A stretch of 64,000 nucleotides of DNA, taken from contig BLJB01000051.1 of NCBI GenBank assembly GCA_013423325.1, positions 182,832 to 246,831 of the forward strand, given 5' to 3'. The position numbers were made by a program, and so were the translations under genes. Under the pieces are notes generated by a model. That model saw only the letters and a list, made by a program, of their open reading frames with translations. It had not been told where the DNA came from and ran no database searches. Shown here in pieces: positions 1 to 10,772 of this stretch. The first letter of the stretch is position 1. The number at the start of each line of letters is the position of its first letter. This stretch comes from Usnea hakonensis (Eukaryota > Ascomycota > Lecanoromycetes > Lecanorales > Parmeliaceae).

Positions 1-886
1 AACGTCTTTCGAAGCACCTATCCCCCCCATCCACACTCCTCCTCCCTCTCCATTTCCCCCCAACACCACCCCTTTCACACCTTACCGATCAAATTTCCCC
101 TCCTCCCCACCCACCTATCCCCTTCCCCATCAACACTCCCTCCCCTCCGATCCCTACCTCCACAAAACGCACCCAGTCAGCCTTTCCACACAAAAAACCC
201 CATCCCACCATCTATGAAAAAAGACGCGGGATAAATCGAGAGGGAATGTGTTTGTGTATGTGTATATGGCCCGAGCGAAGTAGAGATCAGAAGTCCAGGT
301 AGATCATCGAACCCCGAGGGGTTCTGACATAAGAGGTACCAGAAATATATATTGTGTTGTTGGATGGTTCATCATGTTGGGATGGCTCGGGGGGGAAAGG
401 AAAGGAGGAGGGAGGAGGGGGGCGTACTTTTGTTTTTGAGATGGCGAGTGAGTGGTGATTGGCGAGTACTGAAGTCAGTGACTTGGCAAGGTGGTTATGG
501 GGTTTATTCTGCAACGTGAGCGATCCATTGTTGGGATCTGTGCGCTCAATTGGGTCAAAAGAGCTTTTCTGGACCGTGATCACATATCAGATCGTGGAGT
601 ATAGTGAGCGGAGAATGGTATTCGCAAGAAGCCTCCCACGTCGGCTGATACTCTTCTTAAGGTAGGAGAAGCAGCAAAAAAAAGTCCAGCAGTTGACGAC
701 ATTGCGTAGGATCTACGAAGACGATCTCCTGGAGTACGAAGAAGCTTGGGCATGGTGAGCCGCAAAGAATTTGTTACGATTTTCTCCACTCGCTAAAAAT
801 CCGCTAGCGCGACTCTTGGCACCCACCACCAAACCTCCGCTCAACTCTTCGCCTTGAACCTTCAAGATAAACGACAGATCATCAGC
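1..886. other. Left-end intergenic region, pyrimidine-rich
   Basis: The first ~220 bases are strongly C/T-rich on the + strand with short C runs, as in fungal promoter or leader DNA. The rest up to the RPS13 start has no open frame with a recognisable product. A 98-codon minus-strand frame at 287-583 is open but low-complexity (Pro/Ser-rich middle) and matches nothing I know. The part next to 887 presumably holds the RPS13 promoter. Confidence 0.5.
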
Positions 887-1615
887 ATGGGTCGCCTTCA
901 CAGCAAAGGAAAAGGCATATCAGCCAGCGCAATTCCATACTCTCGTACGCCCCCCACATGGCTCAAAATCACACCCGACCAGGTGGTGGATCAGATTTGC
1001 AAGCTCGCGAAGAAGGGAGCAACCCCGAGTCAGATAGGCGTCGTACTGAGGGACTCGCATGGCGTGGCGCAAGTCAAGGTCGTTACTGGTGAGTGAGCTG
1101 TATATATACGGCGGGAAATCGATGTCGATGGGTTTTGAGGTGTCGAGCGATTTGCTAACCTAGCAATGCAGGGAATAAGATTCTGCGCATACTCAAGTCG
1201 AATGGTACGATATAACCGTGTTTGAAAGAGCTTAGGGACTCGTTCCTGCGGCGATTGCATTGCGGCATTGCCTCTGCTTGGTCTATGACTGACAGAGTGA
1301 TTTCTACGTGAACAGGCCTCGCACCAGAGATTCCAGAAGACTTGTACATGTTGATCAAGAAGGTAGCATCAACCTCACTCTCTCCACATTTCTTTCCTCT
1401 CCTTCTTCCATTAAAAAGAGACTGGCGCTGACGGAGCTCAGGCTGTTGCCGTCCGCAAGCATCTCGAGCGCAACCGCAAAGACAAGGACTCTAAATTCCG
1501 CCTCATTCTTATCGAATCCCGTATCCACCGCCTATCGCGATATTACAAATCTGTCGGTGTTCTGCCGCCAACATGGAGATATGAGAGTGCGACTGCGAGT
1601 ACCATGGTGGCTTAG
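887..1615 (+). CDS. RPS13: 40S ribosomal protein S13 (uS15)
   Basis: Small-subunit cytosolic ribosomal protein uS15, which binds 18S rRNA. Four exons, 887-1088, 1172-1204, 1316-1362 and 1442-1615, join in frame to a 151-residue protein, the usual length for eukaryotic S13. The product starts MGRLHSKGKGIS, includes GVAQVKVVTGNKILRILKSNGLAPEIPEDLYML in spliced form (parts seen in exons 1 to 3), and ends with the family's typical YES.TAST.VA tail. All introns are GT..AG with donors GTGAGT, GTACGA and GTAGCA. The start at 887 is the first ATG of the conserved frame. Recognition rests on strong similarity to the universal family; alternatives are not credible. Confidence 0.96.
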
Positions 1616-1898
1616 ATTGGAGCAAAAGTTGTGTTGGAGCTTGGGCTGAGCGTTGAGAGTGAAACGTGCTGTTGATGGGAGCGATGCAGAGCTTGAGCAA
1701 GGACTGCGATTCAAATCTCAAGTCTAGGGCAGCTACTCGTAGATACAGGAAAATAAAAAACCTCCACAAATCGGATCCACACGAACGAGACTTTTGTATT
1801 CTTCTGGTAAGCTTTGCCGCAAGCAAGCAGGGTATCTGAATTCCCAAAATCCCAAAAAACCCCCATCGCTATGCAACCTGAACCACATCCTCTCATCT

Positions 1899-2561
1899 TC
1901 AAGCAGCACTCTCCTGCTTAACGCCTTCCAAATCCCTGCTCCTCTGCAGCAGAAACTCCCCCAGCACCTGTAGCGGATTCTCGGGCCTGCAAAGCACCGC
2001 AATCAATCAGCCCCACACCCAGCATCCCCGGTCTTCGCGCGGTCGCCAATAGCAATTCATCAATCATACGTACTGATCAGCAGCCAACCTCTTCATCCCC
2101 TCCAACAACACCCCCGTAACCTTCTCGTTCAAATACCGCCTCGCCGGCGCCCCGTGGCTCGCCGCTTTCGACGGCATTGGCGGCGCGACTTCTGCCGCGA
2201 CAGTACCGTTGACGTGCCGGGTGGGCGTTGCGGTGCGCTGGGCGACGGGGAGGGGGGTGGGGGGTAGGGGAGCGTAGTTCATTGATTGGGGGAGTGGAGG
2301 CTTTTTTTATGGAACTTTGGTTAGCATTGGGGGAGGGGAGCGAGGATCGGGAGTGAGCGAGAGGAGGGGAAAGCTTGAGATGTGACGTACGGCGGCTTCT
2401 GGCATCTCGGTGTCGAGGTTGGCGGGGTGGAGGGCGTGGGTTGGGGGTAGCATTGGTTCGGGGGGTGCGTTGTCGGGGATGGAATGGATGTTGTCGATTG
2501 GGGGGATCGGGGTGGATGCGTCGGAGGAGTCGGGAGGGGGGAGGGGGATTTCTTCTGCCAT
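1899..2561 (-). CDS. SDC1: COMPASS subunit Sdc1 / Dpy-30 domain protein
   Basis: Subunit of the Set1/COMPASS histone H3K4 methyltransferase complex; the Dpy-30 motif forms a helical dimer that docks on the Ash2/Bre2 subunit. Exons read from the minus strand are 2561-2391, 2300-2074 and 1986-1899, giving 161 residues. The N-terminal ~100 residues are Pro/Ser/Ala-rich and probably disordered. The C-terminal part has the Dpy-30 signature: RRYLNEKVTGVLLEGMKRLA, then DQPENPLQVLGEFLLQRS once the second intron is removed; that intron splits the Gln codon. I chose the ATG at 2561 because of its good context (caacaATGGC); an in-frame ATG at 2675 would add 38 residues. Confidence 0.85.
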
Positions 2562-3682
2562 TGTTGAGGGTGCGATTGGGACGGTTGATTGGGGTGGTGT
2601 TCGAGTGCTATTTTGTGATGAGATGGAAAAGGGCTTGTAAGTCGCGGAATTTTGATACGAGTACGTGGCGCGCATGAATCCGTGCGCACGTGACCCTTGC
2701 CGTCTTTATCTTGATCCTTCGAACCTAGCGGTCTTCTCAACTGTTCCGTGATTGACCTCTAGTGGGCACGTTGGAAAGATGCACTTTATGGTAGATACAA
2801 AGAGCTGCCAGATGGCACGAAGAAGAGGCTTCTACAGAGAACTCCTAAAAGAGACAATGTCGAGCTAGTCCGGACCACTCCATCAATTCAACAAAGCCCA
2901 ACTCACCACCCAGATAGCTATGGTCTCGAAAGCCGAGATTTGCGCATGATGACAAACGCACATGCTACAGCACCTGCGCCCCCTACCGGCGATAGCGACT
3001 ATTCTAGCTTGCCAAGGGTACATTGCTAGTGTTGCGCCTCTGTAGGAGCCTCGCCGTCCCTGACGACACAATATTATGGCGGTGGAGTGTATGTTCGCGG
3101 CCACGCCGGAGAGCAGGCGGGAGCCTCTGACCCCTGAGAAGGCTTAAACTGGAGGTCAGAGCATCGTACGAAGTGCCGGCAATGTTTTGCCTATAGCATT
3201 GTAACGTTACGTCTCAAAGGTGAGTAGCCAGAGTGTCTGTGGCAGTAGGAAGGATGTCTGAAGGGAGAGAGGCAACCTTGTTCTGTGGGGACGGCAATGA
3301 AGGGGTCAGAGCGGAGGAAATTGGGTGCAACGTCTCCGGAACTATTCGTTGGGCTTTTGATGTGAGAAACATTTTGCGGCTGGCGCCCACTGAGCGTTGC
3401 ATTAAGGCGGTAGGCTTGTAGTCAGGGTTAGAAAGAAGCTGTTTGTATGATGCTTGCACTCCCCAGTGTGCACTCTTATAATTACTTTCCAATAGTAGAC
3501 TTCAAGTCGATATCAATTTGTGAGACTAGAAGCAAAGGGTCCGCGTTTAGGCCGGAATTGCCTCACGCGTCGTGCTTGATTACCTTTAATGGACTTGTTT
3601 CTCTTCACTCGGAGAGCTTACAACACTCATGTCAGAAGACAGCATCTGGAAAGATTTCGTTTGCATAATGCGGTAGATCAAA
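2562..3682. other. Intergenic, no gene seen
   Basis: This 1.1-kb stretch lies between the divergent SDC1 and FAN1 starts and must carry both promoters. The open frames here (for example 3214-3492 minus) overlap each other on both strands and show no known domain. No repeat or RNA gene was recognised. Confidence 0.5.
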
Positions 3683-6343
3683 ATGGCATTGCAGGCGCGG
3701 AGTCCTGCAAATCATAACCAGATGCTTGGGCGTCGAGTTCAACATTCCTCATCTACCAACTATCATGACGACTTCGAAACGCCGACTGCAAAGCGGCTCA
3801 AGAGACTCGATAGCACAGATAGCACAGTATCCCAGACAGTAGAGTCAGACCTCGAAGATGAAGGCAGAGCCACTCCGATCCAGAGGACTCGCGATCGATC
3901 ACCTCGAGAGATCCCGGATTCAGAAGCAGAGTCGGATGATGATGATGATATCCTCCAGGAGGAAAGTCGAAAGACAGAGCTCGAGAGCGCACTGGCTCCG
4001 GTCAAAACGGACAAGGAGGCAATTGCGGAGTATGAAGCGACGAGGGCTGCTGAGGCAGAAACTCTCGACCTCAATGGACGCCTGGGCCAACGAAAATGGG
4101 TCCCGGGCAAGAGCTCTATCTACGTGGACGCCTTCAACTTGGCTTTGGAAACTGTGCTGGAGGAAGAGTCACATCTATTTGATGAAGCTGAGATGGCGGT
4201 GTTTGAGCAGTGGAGGGACCTGAGCTACGAGGGGCAGTATTTGTAGGTAAGACTGCTTTTGATAACGCTTCTGGCTAGTCTTGACGGTTTTGGCAGGTAC
4301 GTGAGACTATTCCTCCGTAAAACTGCAGCATGGCATAGGATCAATCGATTGAAATACTACGGAGATATCGCGCATCTATCAGCTGCTGTCAAAGACCTTT
4401 TGGAGTCGCGCACACTCCCGTCGGTGAGAGAACCTGCCCAGGCCAATCCTGGCGAGGCTGAGCCTCCTAAGGAGACCTCATTGCAGGACGCGTTCACTTT
4501 CGCAGACAGTTCTGGCGATCATATTGGAACATTGGAAGAGGCATCATCTCTCTTGAAATTAGATGAGCTTAAAGTTATTGCAAAGGAAGCGAAGGTTCAA
4601 GGGAAAAACAAAAGCGAGCTGCTAAAGGCACTGCGGAAGATTAGTCAAGGTCAAGGCGGCCTCGGATGGGCTGTTTTGAAGAGATCTGAAACAGGGGAGT
4701 CTGAGGATCCAGAGGGAAGATTGCTGGCAGATGAAGAGACTTTGCGGGAAAGAGAAAATTGTGATGGTACGAATGTTAGCAGGGACTCGCATTTTGTCCG
4801 GAAGATATTGGCAAGCACTGGGCCTTGTATACGCCTCTCAGCGCCAGTCTTGAAGCTATTTGAGAGAGTCCATCTCGTTTTCTATCGCTCAACAGAATGG
4901 ACAGAAAAGTCACTTACCACCATTATACTTGCTCGGATATCAAGGCGAAATTTCCCGGAATACATCGTCTCAAGATCGACGAACATCTTTTCTACCCGGT
5001 CCGACTTGTTGGAATTCGAGGCTTCTATTCGTACACAATTTAATGTCGACTTTATTCTTGAGTTCAATGGCACTGTAAGGAAGGACGGCCTGCAGAAGGT
5101 CAAAGACGTATTTGAAGAAGTTTACCCGCGTTGGCGAGTCATCCTCCAAGAAGAGCAGCGAAAAGAAGACCGCGTCTATGAAAGCGGAGAAGGAGCATAT
5201 CTCCGTCGGTTCTCACCCGCATGGGTGTACACCAGGATCGTCCACAAAGGGACCTACGTACTAGGGCGTTTTAAAGAACACGAACGAGAGCATCAAATGT
5301 TGACCGAGCTGCTAGATCAGCATTTGTTCCATGCGGCCAGACGAGGAGCATGGTATCAGCGGAAAGCTCTTTTGGAGGAACACTACATGTGGGCGCTCAA
5401 ATCTGATGATTCGCGTACTGAAGACGCTCAAAAGAAGCATTGGAAGAAGATTGCCCTGCAAACGTGCGAGGACGGTCTCCAAGACAGGGAGTGCCATTTG
5501 ATTTACCATTACGACCTGCAGAAGCGGGTGGCGAAACTGGAAAAGTCGTTGAAAGTGGCGAAACGAGAGCAGCATGACTTTGGGCATGTTCGCTTGGGCA
5601 AACCCGTGGAAAGATTTGTCGAGGGAATCAGGATTGAGAAGGACCGTACACCGAGTCGAAATGGCACGCGTGGAGACAGCGATGCCGGCCCTCGCAGAGG
5701 CGGTAAGACTATCTGGGTTGACGAACGAGAAGGTGGCGGCGAATGCAGCGTGGAGGCAATGTGCCTGAGCTGGTATCGAGATCAAGGCTGGAAAGGATAC
5801 CACTCGGAGGGAGGTATCGTTCGAACGCTCTTCGGCTACCTGTTTTACGATGTGCTCTTCACATATATTCCCAACGTCTTCCAAACAGCATACCAAGCCT
5901 GCCCGCTCGATCTCCATACAGATGCCTTCTATCCTTCTCGAGCTTCAGAGATAAATCACCGCCTTGTTGAGATCGGCAACGGTAACGCCTCGAGATTGCT
6001 TCAAGAAGTCTACGACCGCGAAAACGAGAGACAGACCTGCGTTGTTGGCATCGACTGGTCTTACAGCTTGGATGACTTACTCGAGATCGTGCAATGCTTT
6101 CAGGGGGAGGCCTTGGCTACTGTCTGCAAAGTTATGGCTCAGGAGTATCAGCAACGAGGAGGTGGCATCCCGGATTTGTTTCTTTGGCATCCGGAGAATC
6201 ACGAGGTGATGTTTTCAGAGGTGAAGAGTGAGAATGATCGCCTGAGCGATACACAGAGATTGTGGATCCATGTGCTGACAGGAGCGGGCATCAAGGTCGA
6301 ACTTTGTAATGCTGTTGCTAAGGAGGTTAGGACTCAATGTTAA
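3683..6343 (+). CDS. FAN1: FAN1-type structure-specific nuclease
   Basis: Fanconi-associated nuclease 1, a nuclear 5'-flap endo/exonuclease acting in interstrand crosslink repair. Two exons, 3683-4242 and 4297-6343, give 868 residues. Residues 1-110 are acidic, low-complexity and likely disordered. The family core begins at YLYVRLFLRKTAAWHRI, which is rebuilt across the intron. A SAP-like helix pair (LLKLDELKVIAKEAKVQGK) lies at about 267-305. The VRR-NUC nuclease domain is near the C-terminus, with GGGIPDLFLW and FSEVKSENDRLSDTQRLW carrying the PD..EVK metal-binding residues at about 810-830. The donor is GTAGGT: using the stronger-looking GTAAGA four bases downstream would include an in-frame TAG. 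It converges on the gene at 7131-7682. Confidence 0.92.
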
Positions 6344-7130
6344 TCTTAGGTTGCATATTGTAAGTATAGACTTGAGACCACATCAAGTTTCGCAGAGTCA
6401 GTCGTTCTGTAGATAGTCTTTTTGAAGATTTGCCGGAATGAGCAACGCTCATCCAACAGCTATGCCCTTTCTTGCTTTGATTGGGTATAGGGGAAAAGCT
6501 CAAGAAAAGCTATAGGGGTCCAAGACCCAATCGTCACCATTTAGCATGCTCGAAGAAAATGCAAAATGCGTGTGTCGAGCATGCTAAATGGACTTTTCCC
6601 CTTATCAATTTTTTTTCCATGATTATTTACGAGACTCTCTCCCTCCCTCTCTAAAAATACACATCTTACTCCCAACAAGCCTCCAATCCTTCTTCTCCAA
6701 ACCCGCAGTCAAGCTGACGATCTTTGATGAAAAAAAAATATGGAGACGAAAACGCCTCAGGGCCAGCCGTGTGGCAGAGTACGTGGAGTACGTGGGAGAG
6801 ACCTAGAGTATTTGAAGAGAGGTTTGGAACGATTAGCAGTTTCTGCGCCAGCTTAGGAGGGGAGGATGGTGGATAGGAATGAATGCTCGAATGGAATGGC
6901 AGCGAGGTGAAAAAAAATGTCCCATGAAAAAAAAAAGACCCCCAGCATCCCCAAACGCCGTTTAACCCAAGACAGATTTTAGGAAATAAAATTGTGTCAA
7001 CTACAAATCGTGTATCCGCCAGAGAAAGGAATTTTTTGTATGTTTGTGCCATTTGGGCTCTTCAAGTTTTTTTTTTAGTTTTTTTTATGGTTTTCAGTGG
7101 AAACAAGGGAAGAAAAGAAAAACAAGATAC
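6344..7130. other. Intergenic between convergent genes, with inverted repeats
   Basis: AT-rich 3' flanks of FAN1 and of the membrane-protein gene. It contains a perfect inverted repeat (separate entry), a second arm pair GATTGGGT (6479-6486) / ACCCAATC (6525-6532), and outer arms GGGGAAAAG / CTTTTCCCC at about 6491-6499 and 6594-6602. T- and A-runs follow toward 7080. No gene is supported here. Confidence 0.6.
6537..6591. repeat. Perfect 17-bp inverted repeat (hairpin)
   Basis: Left arm 6537-6553 (CCATTTAGCATGCTCGA) and right arm 6575-6591 (TCGAGCATGCTAAATGG) are exact reverse complements around a 21-base loop. It sits about 190 bases past the FAN1 stop. It could be a remnant of a miniature inverted-repeat element or a structured 3' end; the sequence does not decide. 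Confidence 0.85.
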
Positions 7131-7682
7131 TCAAGCATCAACCATCTCCGCATCCCCCTCATCGTCCTCGGCCTCCGTGTCATGTCCATCGCGGATGAAG
7201 ACGGTGGTTGGGAAATGGAGCTGCCGACGCCCGTGCGGCTCGATCCACCTCTGCACCTCCGCGACCTCGTCGTAGGGCGCCCAAGAGACTCTTTTGATCC
7301 AGCGGTCGACGACTTGCGTGGTGTTGTGCTCGAGGGCGAAGGAGACGGTCTTCTTCTTCTTCTTCGTGGTGGTGGTGGTGGGCCTGTGGGTCGTGGGACG
7401 AGCGGCGGATTGAGGTGATGCGGTGATGCAGGTCGATGTGCTGGCGACGGTGTTGGCTAGGTGGGAGAAGAGCTTGCGGGGTTGGCCGAGGTCGGAGGGT
7501 GACAGGGTAAGGTAGCGGCGGGATCGGGGGTTGGTGGGGGTGGGGAGGAACTTGGGTGGGGGAGGGTTGAGGGGGATAAGGGGACGAGGAGGATAAGAAG
7601 TGGGGGTGAAGTAGGAGATGAGGAGGGCGGAGAAGACAATGAGGAAAGGGAGGGAGGAGATGAGGGTGAGGAAGGAAGACAT
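7131..7682 (-). CDS. Small single-span membrane protein, function unknown
   Basis: One uninterrupted frame of 183 residues. Residues about 5-26 (LTLISSLPFLIVFSALLISY) form a hydrophobic N-terminal segment that looks like a signal anchor. A Pro-rich stretch follows, then a Thr/Lys-rich block (TTTTTKKKKKTVSF), then a more ordered C-terminal part (VVDRWIKRVSWAPYDEVAEVQRWIEP). The tail is acidic. I recognise no family. The frame begins with ATG at 7682 and is long for chance in this composition, but low-complexity parts lower confidence. It is convergent with FAN1. Confidence 0.5.
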   Translation of the reverse strand: MSSFLTLISSLPFLIVFSALLISYFTPTSYPPRPLIPLNPPPPKFLPTPTNPRSRRYLTLSPSDLGQPRKLFSHLANTVASTSTCITASPQSAARPTTHRPTTTTTKKKKKTVSFALEHNTTQVVDRWIKRVSWAPYDEVAEVQRWIEPHGRRQLHFPTTVFIRDGHDTEAEDDEGDAEMVDA

Positions 7683-9392
7683 TGCGTTTGTTGTTGATGG
7701 AGTGGGTGAAGATGTGTTTGGGTTGGAGAGTAGTGATGGGAGAAGGCTTGTGAGTAAGGAAGACAGTGTGTGAGCTTTTGTGGTATGGGATGTGTGACGA
7801 GAGTATCAGCAGTCAAGCATTCGACGAGGAGAGAAGAAGAGTCGGAGAAGCTGGTGGAAATTTGTACTTTGACGGTACCTTAGCGTGTAAACAAATGGCA
7901 TAGCAACGGTGGCAGCGAGTGGAAGCGGGTGAAAACTGGGGAAGGAGTCGGAGGATGTGTTGACGAGTTTGGTAGGGCTGGTAACAATATTTGGGAACAC
8001 TTGGGAAACAAGGGCTTGTCACCATGTCTATCTGGCGAAGAACGAGGACGGCTTTTGATGCCTTTTACTTCAATTCATCGTGCTGTCTTGCGGCCTCATC
8101 TCTCGATACTTCCGTTATCACCATCTCCCATTCCATATATGCCTCCATACTGACGGATCTGAAGGGCTCCTTGCATTCTTCAAGCTCCAAGAACAATATG
8201 ATGCCGATCGAATCAGACGAGAATTGTAAGAGCAAGCACCATACCTAAAGCACAAATTCATCCGCAGCTGGTCATACTCTTAGACTCAGTCCTTGCTCTG
8301 ATTTTGACCAAGCACCATGCAGCACACGGAACGGGAATGAAATGAACTTGGACAGTGCCCACATCAGACCGGTAGAAGATGAGATTTCTGGGTAATTTAG
8401 TTGATAATAATCAATCTTCCAGGGAACAGTGTACAGTGAAGTCGTTCCAAGATTACCTAACATTAGTAGCTTCTGTGAAAGGGATCCTGTCGATTTTTTC
8501 CTCCTTCCTACCGGTCTATCCGCATCCATTGGCATCGAGCCATTTGAATTTTTCATTCTCCCTTCTGGGCTATCAAATCCATATGCTTCCAGCCATTTGC
8601 AACTTTTCCACTTCCTTGGAGGGTATTTTCTATTGTTGCCAACATGAAGCGAGCACTAGAAATTGTAGGACTCTCGCAACTTAGCACCTAGGACAACACT
8701 GTGCGACCCTAAGCTCTAGGCTCAGAGAATTCAATTGGCCTCTCATTAAGCATCTTGCTGTTTAGCCAGGATACACTCTCATCGTGCATTTTCATGGTGT
8801 GTTGTGTTGCATGAATTCCTTGCAAATGGCAGCACAGACGCGCAGACATGGTGATGGCTTGACAACGATGCCTCTTCAAGTGGTATTTTAGCGAGCGCTG
8901 GATCCAGCCAAACATCGTATATGACGATCTCTTTCAGAAGTCCATTTATCTCATAGAGTCCTACGCATTTCGCATACAGTATCCTACCTTACATCTCACG
9001 ACCCTCGTCCAAAGTCGATGATGAAGACTTGGCGTTCTTAGGTCGATTCGCAAGTTGTCAAGTTCTGCAAAGTCGCCAATATATTTCGTAAATGTCCAGA
9101 CTCCAGCACACTTTTAGTGATGTGAGGTCGCTTTGACGCCAAGAGAGATGTTTTATATCTGGCCTCTAAACTCTTTCCGGTGTAGCGGCTGTAGTGATCA
9201 CCCGCCTCGCGACAATGTTGCAGAGGGGTTCCAGGGATTAGATGTTCAATGTATTAATTAGAGAGGATTATATTAAACTTCTTAATAACGCCGTACGGTC
9301 AAACCCCTGATCACCTTGCTAAGAACCTCGGTTTTAGCCTCTGACAGTGTGTGGGAGGGAGGGCTTGGAAATGAAGTCTAATCTATGGGTAT
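7683..9392. other. Intergenic, no gene seen
   Basis: 1.7 kb with only short overlapping frames on both strands (longest about 100 codons near 8379-8684), none with a recognised domain. AT content rises around 9240-9290. No RNA gene or element recognised. Confidence 0.45.
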
Positions 9393-10478
9393 CTAATCTC
9401 TTACAGCAGCAGCTTCTTCCTCATCATTCGTGACTAAAGCTCTCCTTTCCCAGTCCATCCCATCTTCCTCGACCTTGTTTCCTCTGTAAAGTATATAATG
9501 CTGCACCATGAAAATAACGTCGAAGAATATGGAGACGTTGCCTAGTCCTAGTTTGACTGGGTTGCCTGTTATCCCAGACCAATCGCTCTGCAGACTTGAA
9601 TCGATCACGAGCTGTGCTATAGATAAAACGCCGCCAATGACGTCCAATAGGATTTGATAGATACTCCAGCCTGCGGTAGACTTCCGTTGATAGTTTGCCC
9701 ACGCCTGAGGGATATACTTCACTACCGTCACGACCAGTTTGACATAACCAACAGCATAGACCTGGAGCGCATTCAGTCAGCCGCTCACGATCTGACCGAA
9801 AGAACTAGGATTACTCACGACATCAAGCCAGGCCCATGATCCCGCATCCCTACCGCCATCTAAGCCCTTCCCCATCACCATACCAACTACCCATATTACC
9901 CCAGAGGTACAACATATAAGAATTCCCCACACGCTCTTCCCTAGCTTTACTTTCCTCCTTTCGAATCCCCATAACGTATGCCAAAATTGGCTCAACGTCA
10001 GTATACAGAGTACTTGTGCGTGTACTGCAAATGCCACATCATTGGCCCTAACGGTATTCTCTTCTCCATTGTTGCGGGTGCGGTATTGGGATTGTATCAA
10101 GGGGGAATAATAGAAAAGTAAGGTGGAAATCGTGTAACAGAGAAAGCCCAGGACGTTGAGAGTTGGAAAAGCGGGTGTGGTGCCATGAGTAGAGCGCCTG
10201 CGGATGTTGAGGAGTGGTTGTGGATAGAAAGAGGCGGACCAGGACAGGGTGCTGGAAAATGGTCAAGGAAGATTCACCAAAGAAATAGAGCAATGTGGTT
10301 TGAGGAATGAGAGGGAGCGTTACTATATCCAGCCGAGTAGGCTGTAGTGGGTCAGCAAAAGATGGTCACGAGCAAGGTGGAGAAGGGGATGTATTCTACC
10401 GAGAAGAGGCTCTGAGAAATTGAATCGTTGAAGGGGAAAACTTTGAGAGAGCTTGGAATTCACCCGGTTCCAGCTCAT
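9393..10478 (-). CDS. Cystinosin-like PQ-loop transporter
   Basis: Proton-coupled cystine exporter family of the lysosome/vacuole (yeast ERS1, human CTNS), a seven-helix membrane protein. Exons read 10478(?)-10324, 10251-9819 and 9761-9393; lengths sum to a multiple of three and would give 318 residues. Both PQ-loop motifs are present: SFYPQPLLNIRRRSTHGTT in exon 2 and VKYIPQAWANYQRKSTAGW in exon 3, followed by IDSSLQSDWSGITGNPVKLG, highly typical of cystinosins. The first intron rebuilds LLGWIYTLSWSASFYP. The start is uncertain: ATGs at 10478 and 10529 are both in frame, and the stretch before LLGWIY is poorly conserved, so an extra intron is possible. It is divergent from SEC9, about 300 bases apart. 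Confidence 0.88.
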
Positions 10479-10772
10479 ACGATGTGGGCATAGCAAGATA
10501 GAACGTCTATTGCTGTTGTAGGTAATCAAATGGCTTGTCTATAAAACAGTGAAAGCAGCACGTTCATGTCTTTGTTTACCTTACCTTTACTTTCCTTTAC
10601 CCTCGTACGGATCTTTATCGCCTCCGATAAGGCTAGCCCAGGCACCGAGTTTAGGGTCCGCCCTGCCGAAGCAGGGACCACACAGGCCCTAGAGTTACGT
10701 CCTCAATTCGTTTTCTGCCTAAATCTGTGTGTTTGCTCACACACCAATTTCCTCCTTCACAATCGATAAATC

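Noticed and set aside
287..583. 98-codon minus-strand frame left of RPS13
   Set aside because: Proline/serine low-complexity, no known motif, no splice extension; may simply be open by composition in the RPS13 promoter.
1509..2002. Several minus-strand frames over the end of RPS13 and the last SDC1 exon
   Set aside because: They are antisense to, or in the wrong frame of, well-supported exons and show no domain.
2375..2677. Gly/Arg-rich plus-strand frame
   Set aside because: Antisense shadow of the Pro-rich first exon of SDC1.
5312..5917. 201-codon minus-strand frame
   Set aside because: Lies fully antisense within the conserved part of FAN1, and no family is recognised.
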